Virus record (IMG/VR): IMGVR_UViG_3300006329_000017
Span: 1-59,021 of that record
DNA from: a virus
Reading direction: 5' to 3' (one strand)
DNA: 59,021 bases
How positions within the stretch are numbered: the first letter of the stretch is position 1; each line of letters starts with the position of its first letter. Shown here piece by piece: positions 8,237 to 15,270 of this stretch. Below the pieces are notes generated by a model, which made no database searches, was not told the origin of the DNA, and was given only the letters and a program-made list of their open reading frames with translations. A program made the position numbers and the translations under genes.

Positions 8237-8422
8237 CTAAACTATATAGGCTTCCGACCCCATCATCTTATCTCTTGTGGCAATACTTAACTGGTACATC
8301 TTCTCATGTAAGGTTGCTACTGGCCAAGAATCATATGGATGCTTAGTCTTTCCTGGTATGTACTTATAGTTTCGGTCAAACCATTCATCGTATGGTACTC
8401 TGTCTGGTGCCTTGTATGTCAT
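8237..8422 (-). CDS. Hypothetical 61-aa protein
   Basis: A 61-codon frame whose ATG overlaps the stop of the upstream lysine-rich gene (ATGA). Rich in aromatics and prolines (VPYDEWFDRNYKYIPG). No motif recognised. The overlap with a co-directional neighbour and the dense packing support it as real. Confidence 0.65.
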   Translation of the reverse strand: MTYKAPDRVPYDEWFDRNYKYIPGKTKHPYDSWPVATLHEKMYQLSIATRDKMMGSEAYIV

Positions 8423-8676
8423 TTCTTATCTGCTGTAAATTTACGGTTCTTCATGTAACCCCACTTGCCTTTGTGTAATGCTCTTACACCTTTGGGGTTC
8501 CTGATAGCATTCTTCTGTTTCTCTTTGGCATCAGCATCCTTAGCCATAAATTCCTTGTACCTTTTCTTACCGTACTTGGATTTATACTTGGTTTCTTTTG
8601 CCTTTACTTTTTCTTGTTCGTAGGATTTAAGCCTATCGGCAGCAGCATCGTTATCCCACTCTAGGATTGCTGTCAC
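8419..8676 (-). CDS. Lysine-rich hypothetical protein, 85 aa
   Basis: An 85-aa, strongly basic helical protein (many K, Y, A, E; KYKSKYGKKRYKEFMAK). Overlaps both neighbours by 4 bases (ATGA), so it is translated with them. A DNA- or scaffold-binding structural role would fit the composition and the neighbouring virion genes, but no family is recognised. Confidence 0.7.
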   Translation of the reverse strand: MTAILEWDNDAAADRLKSYEQEKVKAKETKYKSKYGKKRYKEFMAKDADAKEKQKNAIRNPKGVRALHKGKWGYMKNRKFTADKK

Positions 8677-9173
8677 CTTCTTGCCTCTTTCTTTTTCTTA
8701 TCATACTCAGCAGTTGCTGCAAGCATCTTCTTCTTAAGATTATCCTTTGCTTTGCTAGTCTTACTGTGAGCAGTAGCACCTACAGATGCAGGTAGAGCAG
8801 CACCTGTTACTGCAACCTCTTTGATTGGTTCGATTTCTATATCAACTCTAGCATCATATCCATCAGGGACACGAGACTTTGCTAGTGCGAGTGATTCTTT
8901 CTGTAACTTATCTCTTCTCTTGATGACTGCACCTCGTACCTTTCTTCTATACTTAAGATACTTGTCATCTTTTTGGTTCTTTTTACCGTCGTTGTTGATG
9001 TCAGAATCTTCTTTACCGACGGGATCTAATTTTTCTTGCATAAGATCCTCCTTCTTTGGATTAATCATGATACCTTTTTTGACTTTGGTCCCGCCTTTCA
9101 TAATAGCAGGTTGATGGTCCTTGTCACGACGATCATTCTTATTTAATAGTGTTTGTTGTGCTCTGGAACTCAT
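8673..9173 (-). CDS. Basic structural-type protein with EF-hand-like loop
   Basis: A 166-aa lysine-rich protein. Residues 58-69 (DINNDGKKNQKD) fit a 12-residue calcium loop with D/N/D/N/D at positions 1, 3, 5, 9 and 12, as in dockerin/EF-hand loops. The segment after it (YRRKVRGAVIKRRDK) is highly basic. Proteins with this acidic loop plus basic tail are common among predicted virion proteins of cyanophages. Joined to the next structural gene by an ATGA overlap. Function unknown. Confidence 0.7.
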   Translation of the reverse strand: MSSRAQQTLLNKNDRRDKDHQPAIMKGGTKVKKGIMINPKKEDLMQEKLDPVGKEDSDINNDGKKNQKDDKYLKYRRKVRGAVIKRRDKLQKESLALAKSRVPDGYDARVDIEIEPIKEVAVTGAALPASVGATAHSKTSKAKDNLKKKMLAATAEYDKKKKEARR

Positions 9174-10660
9174 GAGTTTACCTCCATTGCTTTACGCCAA
9201 TCATAACTTTCTCCCATACGTCTTGCAACATTACGGGAACCACGAGAAACACTACGGGCAATCTTACCAACGACTTTCTTGATACCAGCTTTTAAACCAC
9301 CACCTGAGGAACCAGATGATGAACTACTAGAACTAGATGGTTTGGAACCTCCACTACGACCTGAACCTGAGACATAACTGTTACCAGTTACACTAGATTT
9401 TCCGTCTGTACTAGAACTAGATGATGTAGAAACACTGGACTTCACTTTTTTCTTAGCAGACGCACGAGCATCTTTATATCCAGACTTAAAGTCTGATCCA
9501 GCTTTCTTAGCAGCACTACCCACCTTACTAGCAACGTTAACTGCTGTACCTGCAGCTTTACCTGCTTGATATGGTACTTTCTTTAACCCCTTCTTAACAG
9601 CTGAACCTGCACTCTTAAGTGCTGACTTCACTTTTTCTGCACGAGAAGGACCAGAGTTGTCTTTGCTAGGTTGCTTGTCTTGTAATGTCTTACGAGCAAT
9701 GGCACCTGCATCTCTTGGTTTTTCTTTCTTTGGTGCTTGTACTGCAACATTAGGGAATGCTGAATGCTTTGATGGTGCTTCTGTTAACAACTCTATGCCA
9801 TCTATAGCTTCGAGTGCTTCATTAAGTGAACCTTCATCCAACTCTTCTAATGCTTCTACAAATAATGTTTCGAGTTCTTCGAAACTAATCTCATCGATGT
9901 AATCATCATCTAGGTCGATGTATCTTTCGATAAGATCATCGATAGTCTCTTCACCAAGCCTTTTCTTTTTCTGAGCAGAGTATAAACGAGAAGACTGTGC
10001 TAGTTTCTTCTTAGCCTTCTCTTTATCACCTGCTACTGCTGCCTTACCTCTTTCCACTTCAGCCTTCTTGGATGCTTTTAGTGCGAGGTCAGCAGAGATT
10101 TCTGTAATAGTGTCCTCTTTGACATGATCTGCTTTTTTATAGACGGGTTCCCCCTTCTTGTTCTTCATGCCTTTCTTAAAGTTCTGCCATGCAGGAGTGT
10201 TACCTTTCTTATCAGCGTTAGTAACTGTCATAGCTTCCAACATAGATCTATGCAAGTCATCTATATCAATAGACTCCTTAGGACCTTGTACACCTATGTC
10301 TTCTGCATACTTAGCAGTCTTCTCTCCTTTCTTACCTACTACAATGTAACGACCATCAGATTTACGACCAGTGATAACCATTGATTGTCCACCAGGTGAG
10401 ATAACTCTACCGATGTTACGATCATCAGGTGAGATACGCTTGTTCTTATCGATCAATTCTTTCTCGATAGGAAATCCACCATACCCTTCGAAAGTATCTT
10501 GGATAGGTGACTCATCGATGATCTTAATGATCTTATCAACTGTCTCCTGCATACGTTGGGAGGGAGCTTGTGACTCTCTGTCAACATGTTTTAGGATTGT
10601 CATCTGTTCATCAAGGGTATAACCCATGAGTTCTGCAGACACTTTTATGTCAGTTGTCAT
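9170..10660 (-). CDS. Large predicted virion structural protein with gp21-type sites
   Basis: The 496-aa protein can be divided by composition. Residues 1-130 are a mixed alpha/beta domain (VISPGGQSMVITGRK). Residues 180-240 are a lysine/alanine-rich coil. Residues 240-295 are a very acidic helix region. The C-terminal 200 residues are basic and low complexity, with long serine and glycine runs. Candidate prohead-protease sites follow the T4 rule (L/I)xE before A: LNE|A near 279-282 and LTE|A at 292-295. This points to a head protein that is cut during maturation. No enzymatic motif is seen. The neighbours are structural-type genes on the right and left. Confidence 0.75.
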   Translation of the reverse strand: MTTDIKVSAELMGYTLDEQMTILKHVDRESQAPSQRMQETVDKIIKIIDESPIQDTFEGYGGFPIEKELIDKNKRISPDDRNIGRVISPGGQSMVITGRKSDGRYIVVGKKGEKTAKYAEDIGVQGPKESIDIDDLHRSMLEAMTVTNADKKGNTPAWQNFKKGMKNKKGEPVYKKADHVKEDTITEISADLALKASKKAEVERGKAAVAGDKEKAKKKLAQSSRLYSAQKKKRLGEETIDDLIERYIDLDDDYIDEISFEELETLFVEALEELDEGSLNEALEAIDGIELLTEAPSKHSAFPNVAVQAPKKEKPRDAGAIARKTLQDKQPSKDNSGPSRAEKVKSALKSAGSAVKKGLKKVPYQAGKAAGTAVNVASKVGSAAKKAGSDFKSGYKDARASAKKKVKSSVSTSSSSSTDGKSSVTGNSYVSGSGRSGGSKPSSSSSSSSGSSGGGLKAGIKKVVGKIARSVSRGSRNVARRMGESYDWRKAMEVNS

Positions 10661-10683
10661 TGCTTTTTAGTAGTCCGTAACTA

Positions 10684-11781
10684 TTATTTAGGTGTTGCAA
10701 CCTTTCTAAAGTCGGAAAACTTAACTCCGAATTTAGTTGTTGCTTGTCCAGGTGTCATGTCCTGTACTGCTTGACGATATTTATCTGTACCAACCTTCCA
10801 ATCATTTCCTGATCCATCATCTGCAGAGAAGTTAGATTGATCCTTCCTGTTCTTACTAGCATCTGTAACTTCTGTTACATGATGCAACCATGTGCGGAAT
10901 TCATCACCATGCTCATCCTTAAGGATGACATAGTTACTACCACGATGAACAATAGTACCACGAATACCAGTGTCATCATACTCTACTAATGTACCTACCT
11001 CAAAGATCTCTTCTTCGATGTAGTGTTCTCTCAATTCTTCTTGGTTAAGTTTAGGTGCAAACAACCATGACTCTGTTTTTGCTTTCTCTTGCTTGGCTTT
11101 TGCCTTCTTGAGTTTCTCAGGTGGTGTCATACCTGCTTTAACATCTGCCATCAGTTTTAGAGAGTGTGCCTTACTAAAACCTTTAGGCATACCTAGATGA
11201 AAATTATCATGGTCATCACCTGACGCATGTTTCCTCTGATCTGATGCTGAAAGTCTTTCTACAGGGTCTTCGGAGTCTTTGTTTCTTGCTCCTCCAGACT
11301 GTATATTAATACTCTTAAAGTTATAGTGCTTACCGTTATACTTGTCAGTTAACTTCTGAAATTCTTTTACACGATCATCACCTACTACCATAGTAACATG
11401 CTCATGCCCCTCATCATTGAGGTCACGAAGGATATCAAATATATTTCTATGCTGTTCAGAATTTTGGATCTTATCCTTATGATTCTTAAACATCTTACGC
11501 ATGTGATCAACCTTTTGATTAGCATCTAGAGGGTTCTTCTTATGATCCTGTGTCCTACTAGGATAGATCCTGTAGTTACCAGAGTCACCACCTGCTTTCT
11601 GCACAGCATCAAGCATCTTACCATGACCTGCATGTGGTGGATTAAATCTACCAAAAGTTATGGCAACATGTTTGTCTGCAGCCTGCCTTTCCGCTTTACC
11701 ATTACCTGTAGGTTTGGCTTTCGGATTGGTTTTCTTGGTAGCATCGTATGCTTCAGTTATAAAGACGTGAAATGTTAACAT
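10684..11781 (-). CDS. HxGH nucleotidyltransferase with capsid-targeting-like N-terminus
   Basis: The 365-aa protein has the cytidylyltransferase/NMNAT-type signature FGRFNPPHAGH (H50 and H53), followed by a Rossmann-like region with MVVGDDR. Family members move NMP or NDP groups to small molecules such as nicotinamide mononucleotide. The substrate here is unknown. The first 11 residues end in ITE|A (I8-T9-E10|A11), the T4 gp21 cleavage rule and the form of a T4 capsid-targeting sequence, so the mature enzyme may be packaged. The C-terminal third contains a small beta domain (VGTLVEYDDTGIRGTIVHRG). The ATG directly follows the stop of the KxDG protein. Confidence 0.8.
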   Translation of the reverse strand: MLTFHVFITEAYDATKKTNPKAKPTGNGKAERQAADKHVAITFGRFNPPHAGHGKMLDAVQKAGGDSGNYRIYPSRTQDHKKNPLDANQKVDHMRKMFKNHKDKIQNSEQHRNIFDILRDLNDEGHEHVTMVVGDDRVKEFQKLTDKYNGKHYNFKSINIQSGGARNKDSEDPVERLSASDQRKHASGDDHDNFHLGMPKGFSKAHSLKLMADVKAGMTPPEKLKKAKAKQEKAKTESWLFAPKLNQEELREHYIEEEIFEVGTLVEYDDTGIRGTIVHRGSNYVILKDEHGDEFRTWLHHVTEVTDASKNRKDQSNFSADDGSGNDWKVGTDKYRQAVQDMTPGQATTKFGVKFSDFRKVATPK

Positions 11782-12960
11782 TTATCCCCAATTTTTTGCA
11801 ACGGTGAAGTTAGCACGACTGAACTCTAATCTATCGACCAGTTTCATAGCAGTACCATTTTTAATAGCAACGAATCCCTCAGGACTTGTTACTCGGTACC
11901 CATCTTCATCCTCTATAAACGTACCAATGCCTTTAACCTTTTGTAGTCTACTGATGATGATGTTTTTAGCAGTCATCAATGCAGTAAAGGCATTCATAGC
12001 ACTATGTATGGCAGTTTTGTTACTATTTAGGTATGAAATAGTTTGTCGTTTCTTTTCTTGCCATTGTTTCTTTGCTTTCTCGGTCTTTTTCTTCGCTATT
12101 TCCATGTCAAAGCGTCCTGACACAAAGGCAACAAACCCCCTAAGCATAACAGCAGAGGATGATGGAACGTTACCACTACGAACTACTTGGTTAAAGTACA
12201 TCTTAAACATTGCAGTGTATTCGAATGGTTTCTTACCACCTAAGAGGTCAAGAAAGTTTCTACCCTTAGTCATGCTAGTCTTAGCAGAATTTATATTCTT
12301 ATTAACTGCTGCTTTCTCCATAGCAGTTAGAGTAACCTCCTTACCTGTAGTCTGGAAGTCTGAAGATAATACTGCTACGTCAGGTACACCTTGTAGTCCT
12401 GCTACATTTGCACCAAAGGATGCAGTTGCTTCTGGTAATGATGCTCCACTATATGTTGTATGAAATACTATACCCAACTTTGATGCAGCAACCTTATTAC
12501 CTAGTTCACTACCTTCTTGTGCAAAGTATGTAATAGTATTAGGTCTAAACTTATATCCACTTACACCACCCATCTTCGCTAGACCAGGAGTACTTGTGTA
12601 CAATAGATCACCTTGTAGAATACCTGAGATAGGTAATTTCTTAAGTTCTGATAAACATTTCTTTAGGATACCATTTATAGGACCAGGATAATGATGATCT
12701 ACATCTGCATCAGAGAACGCTGCTTTAGGTACCTTATTAAATACTGACTTGGTTCCTACAAAGAATAGTCCTGTCTCTGGATCAGTACCACATACAATAG
12801 CAGGTGCACCGTCCCATTTAGTTGTGATCCTAGTACCTGTAACCTGTGTCCCTAGCATGTCACGAAGGGACTCTAAAAATTTTATTGCATTTAGACCACC
12901 TGCATACCCATTATTAATGAGTTCATCTTCCAGATGTTCTAAGTGTGTGTTCTTACTCAT
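11782..12960 (-). CDS. Ligase-like covalent nucleotidyltransferase (KxDG)
   Basis: The 392-aa protein carries signatures of the DNA/RNA ligase and mRNA capping superfamily: motif I TTKWDGAPA with lysine K48, a GDLLY strand (117-121), motif IV PEGFVAI (E361-G362) and motif V MKLVD (K373). A helical, lysine-rich insert separates the N- and C-terminal motifs (about 220-350). In such enzymes the motif I lysine forms a covalent NMP intermediate. It is not a standard T4 Rnl1 or Rnl2 and could have lost sealing activity. Sits between the nuclease-like gene and the HxGH nucleotidyltransferase, abutting the latter. Confidence 0.7.
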   Translation of the reverse strand: MSKNTHLEHLEDELINNGYAGGLNAIKFLESLRDMLGTQVTGTRITTKWDGAPAIVCGTDPETGLFFVGTKSVFNKVPKAAFSDADVDHHYPGPINGILKKCLSELKKLPISGILQGDLLYTSTPGLAKMGGVSGYKFRPNTITYFAQEGSELGNKVAASKLGIVFHTTYSGASLPEATASFGANVAGLQGVPDVAVLSSDFQTTGKEVTLTAMEKAAVNKNINSAKTSMTKGRNFLDLLGGKKPFEYTAMFKMYFNQVVRSGNVPSSSAVMLRGFVAFVSGRFDMEIAKKKTEKAKKQWQEKKRQTISYLNSNKTAIHSAMNAFTALMTAKNIIISRLQKVKGIGTFIEDEDGYRVTSPEGFVAIKNGTAMKLVDRLEFSRANFTVAKNWG

Positions 12961-12964
12961 GTCC

Positions 12965-13975
12965 TTATTCTAGCACCTCTACGTTGGATCTGTTCTGGAT
13001 AAAGTCCAGTGGATAAATTGCCACACGAGCACCACTATAGCGTGTACTGTCATACTCAAAACCCCTTCCTGCTCTGTATGTGGCACCTAGAACTGGTCGG
13101 TATTCATCTAGATCGTTTGAGTGTATAGCATTACCATTCCATCTGGTATGCTCACTGAAACTAAATGAGTATGTTGATTCCGTTTGTCTGGTCAACACAG
13201 CATTAGCTTGCCCAATAACATGTACATTATCAATACCAAAAGCACTACCATAGTTAGGACCATAGATTGATCTCATCATTAGAGTACCACCTGATACTAA
13301 TTTATACACTGGATTTGTTAATCGGTCATCTACAATACGTTCTGCAACTTCTCCTAAGAAACCTTGCACCTCATCATCATCTAAAATTAATCTTGGGTCT
13401 GCCAGTGAACCTGCTTTAGAACTCAAACCACCATACTGTTGGTATGCTTTAGCACCACCTGCCTTCTTGTGTGATATGTAGAGTACCTTATCACCTTTAG
13501 AGTTTACAATAGCAAAGTCTGCTTTAGCTTCTCTACCGTTAACTTTATCAGTCACATTGACTACACCTACACAGTCCTGTACAGAACCAGTGGGTGTGTT
13601 GAGTGTAATAGGACCGATCTCTCTGACTATTTCTGTAATTCTTTGATTCAGTTGTTGCATAGCAGCAGTCTCAGCAGCAAGTACATTTGTTCTGGTTGGT
13701 TTACGAATTCTATTGAGAGCAACATACCCTGTCCTACCACGGTTAGTAACTTTGGCCACCGCCAATCTACCAATAGTTTCTTGCCTATTAGATGCTAAAG
13801 TAAGTGAGTCTCCTGCTGATAATACACCATGAGAACTCTGCTTATTTAAGGTATAGAAAGTTGCTTCTAAGTTATTCTCAATAACTAATTCTAAATCTTG
13901 CCAACTACTATTGTTAGCAATATACTTATTAAAAGAACTCTGACCATCTGTAGTGGGTCTTGATAGGAGTGCCAT
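12965..13975 (-). CDS. SH3-like / PD-(D/E)XK nuclease-like protein
   Basis: The 336-aa protein appears to have an SH3-like beta domain (about 45-95, ending GRTGYVALNRI) and then a central region with ADFAIV (D153) and LYISHKKAGG (S168-H-K170), which fits the D...(S/E)xK core of PD-(D/E)XK nucleases. E102 in a preceding helix could be the third acidic residue. This is a motif-level proposal only. It starts the nuclease-ligase-nucleotidyltransferase trio and has its own late promoter overlapping an upstream terminator, so the trio is probably expressed late. Confidence 0.6.
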   Translation of the reverse strand: MALLSRPTTDGQSSFNKYIANNSSWQDLELVIENNLEATFYTLNKQSSHGVLSAGDSLTLASNRQETIGRLAVAKVTNRGRTGYVALNRIRKPTRTNVLAAETAAMQQLNQRITEIVREIGPITLNTPTGSVQDCVGVVNVTDKVNGREAKADFAIVNSKGDKVLYISHKKAGGAKAYQQYGGLSSKAGSLADPRLILDDDEVQGFLGEVAERIVDDRLTNPVYKLVSGGTLMMRSIYGPNYGSAFGIDNVHVIGQANAVLTRQTESTYSFSFSEHTRWNGNAIHSNDLDEYRPVLGATYRAGRGFEYDSTRYSGARVAIYPLDFIQNRSNVEVLE

Positions 13976-13976
13976 T

Positions 13977-13999
13977 AAAAAAGAGGGTATTACCCCTCT
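13977..13999 (-). terminator. Rho-independent terminator
   Basis: On the minus strand, AGAGGG/CCCTCT stems around a 6-base loop are followed by a T6 tract. It ends the upstream mazG-side unit only a few bases before the ATG of the nuclease-like gene (13975). Confidence 0.75.
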
Positions 14000-14006
14000 A
14001 TTTATT
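13999..14006 (-). promoter_or_regulatory. T4-type late promoter AATAAATA overlapping the terminator
   Basis: The NATAAATA match touches the outer base of the terminator stem. A late transcript starting about 6 bases downstream would begin inside the hairpin and so lack a full stem, letting it escape termination. Confidence 0.65.
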
Positions 14007-14157
14007 GATGATAAGAAGGAGCATATCCTTCCTTCGGGTCTTTTTGTTCAGACTTAAGTCTATTATATAACTCTTTGGTTTTTGTATCACTCTTACGATG
14101 CATCCAAAGGTTCATTATAATAGTATCAAACTCTTCATTAGTTATCTTTAAGTCCAT
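14002..14157 (-). CDS. Hypothetical 51-aa protein
   Basis: A 51-codon frame from ATG 14157 to TAA 14002. The start lies inside the end of the preceding gene (overlap 20 bases, different frame). Charged and helical (KITNEEFDTIIMNLWMHRK), with a lysine-rich middle and an aromatic C-terminus. It fills the gap before the terminator exactly, which argues that it is a real gene. Function unknown. Confidence 0.65.
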   Translation of the reverse strand: MDLKITNEEFDTIIMNLWMHRKSDTKTKELYNRLKSEQKDPKEGYAPSYHQ

Positions 14158-14341
14158 TCCTTACCTCATCTACAGTGTTTAAAAGTTCGGTAACCTGAAC
14201 TAGGTTCTCGATGTTGTGTAAAATATCTGCAATATGTTTACTCACATACGGGGGTTCCGTCCTCGATGAAAAGGACAGTGCATTCCTGAGGTCTTCCTGT
14301 GCCTCTCTTAATGAATCTTCTACTTGTTGACTCAGTGCCAT
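14138..14341 (-). CDS. Conserved cyanophage helical protein, 67 aa
   Basis: A 67-aa all-helical protein (MALSQQVEDSLREAQEDL start; VSKHIADILHNIENL core). I recognise the start and core as a small family common in T4-like cyanophages near mazG and gp41. Function unknown. It begins inside the upstream membrane-protein frame and ends overlapping the 51-aa gene. Confidence 0.75.
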   Translation of the reverse strand: MALSQQVEDSLREAQEDLRNALSFSSRTEPPYVSKHIADILHNIENLVQVTELLNTVDEVRNGLKDN

Positions 14342-14513
14342 GATTGTCGTTCCAATGTCGAATGTTACCTGCGATAATAAAACAATTAGTTATTACTAAC
14401 TGTACAAAGATAAAAGTTCTGATGATGCAGATAATATCATCATACCTCTTTGTGGTTTCGTCTTGGAAAGATCCGAGTGCGTACTTCCAGATCTTCCACA
14501 CTTCACCCATCAT
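14238..14513 (-). CDS. Conserved cyanophage single-pass membrane protein
   Basis: Residues 1-55 (VWKIWKYALGSFQDETTKRY, then a hydrophobic IICIIRTFIFVQLVITNCFII segment, then NIRHWN) match a small membrane protein seen widely in cyanophages. In relatives I recall it ending near RHWN. Here no stop occurs and the frame continues 35 more residues through the next gene, a 104-base overlap. The ATG overlaps the 25-aa micro-gene stop (ATGATG). The N-terminal part is convincing; the tail may be an out-of-frame extension. Confidence 0.65.
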   Translation of the reverse strand: MMGEVWKIWKYALGSFQDETTKRYDDIICIIRTFIFVQLVITNCFIIAGNIRHWNDNHGTESTSRRFIKRGTGRPQECTVLFIEDGTPVCE

Positions 14514-14587
14514 ACCCAGTACTTATATAATGTATATATTACACCAATTAGTACGATGGTAGCGAGTGCACCCATTACATAAATCAT
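14510..14587 (-). CDS. 25-aa membrane micro-protein
   Basis: A 25-codon frame that is almost all transmembrane helix (MGALATIVLIGVIYTLYKYW). The AAGGAGGG site lies inside the end of mazG, and the start overlaps the mazG stop as ATGA. Its own stop overlaps the next membrane-protein start the same way. The strong ribosome site and double coupling support it despite its length. Confidence 0.6.
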   Translation of the reverse strand: MIYVMGALATIVLIGVIYTLYKYWV

Positions 14588-15270
14588 ATGTCACCCTCCT
14601 TACGGTTCTCTGATTCTTCGATTGAGAACTCACCACCAGGATATCTAGCAGCAAGTTTAAGTGAGTTAGTATAGAACACTTCATCCAAACGAATGTCAAG
14701 TGCCCTTGCTGCACACGCAGCATACCATAGTACATCACCCAACTCTTTGATAAGATGCTCTTTGTTAGCATCGTTCCAAGGTTTCCCTTGGTACTTCAGC
14801 TTCTTAACGATCTCACAGAACTCACCTGCTTCAGCAGTTAGTCCTTGAGATGCAGTATCTAAACGAGCAATGTCACATCCCTGTTCAGATAGTTGTCTCA
14901 ACCTATCAATGTATTGTATCTTATCTTTACTAGCATCAGAACAAGTCTTGTCTTGGAAGTCCATGTACTTGTCTAAGTCTATCTGAAACTTAGTCTTGTC
15001 CTTCTTCTTCTTTTCATCGGTTCTAATTTTCTCTGCTGCTTGCCATGCAGTAAACCCTTTCTGTTTGATAAAATCTTCTGGAGTTTTAGGTGTTTCATCT
15101 GCAATCTTCTTAGCACCTTCTGCCATATCATCTTTGGCATCTTGTGCAGAGTTATTCATTTCCTCTGCTACTTTCTGTGCATTGTCAGTTGATGCAGGGT
15201 CAAAGGGTACAGGACCAGGTACTTCATTTTCATGGTCGTGGTCATGTCCGTGGGAATTCTTCTTGCTCAT
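14584..15270 (-). CDS. mazG: MazG-like nucleotide pyrophosphohydrolase with long N-terminal extension
   Basis: The C-terminal half (about 110-215) is a MazG domain: EAGEFCEIVKK and KELGDVLWY carry the acidic metal ligands. Cyanophage MazG enzymes hydrolyse (d)NTPs and have been proposed to affect ppGpp or to recycle nucleotides. The N-terminal ~105 residues are unusual: a histidine patch (HGHDHDH), then acidic and lysine-rich low complexity. Typical phage MazG proteins are about 140 aa, versus 228 here. Overlaps gp41 (ATGA) upstream and the micro-gene downstream. Confidence 0.88.
   Translation of the reverse strand: MSKKNSHGHDHDHENEVPGPVPFDPASTDNAQKVAEEMNNSAQDAKDDMAEGAKKIADETPKTPEDFIKQKGFTAWQAAEKIRTDEKKKKDKTKFQIDLDKYMDFQDKTCSDASKDKIQYIDRLRQLSEQGCDIARLDTASQGLTAEAGEFCEIVKKLKYQGKPWNDANKEHLIKELGDVLWYAACAARALDIRLDEVFYTNSLKLAARYPGGEFSIEESENRKEGDI

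Noticed and set aside
10675-10700. Late promoter candidate CCTAAATA near 10690
   Set aside because: It misses the consensus in the first bases and lies over the HxGH gene stop; not convincing compared with the exact NATAAATA sites.
11804-12463. 219-codon plus-strand frame inside the ligase-like gene
   Set aside because: It is antisense to a gene with clear motifs on the minus strand; hydrophobic composition is the expected mirror image of a lysine-rich coding strand.
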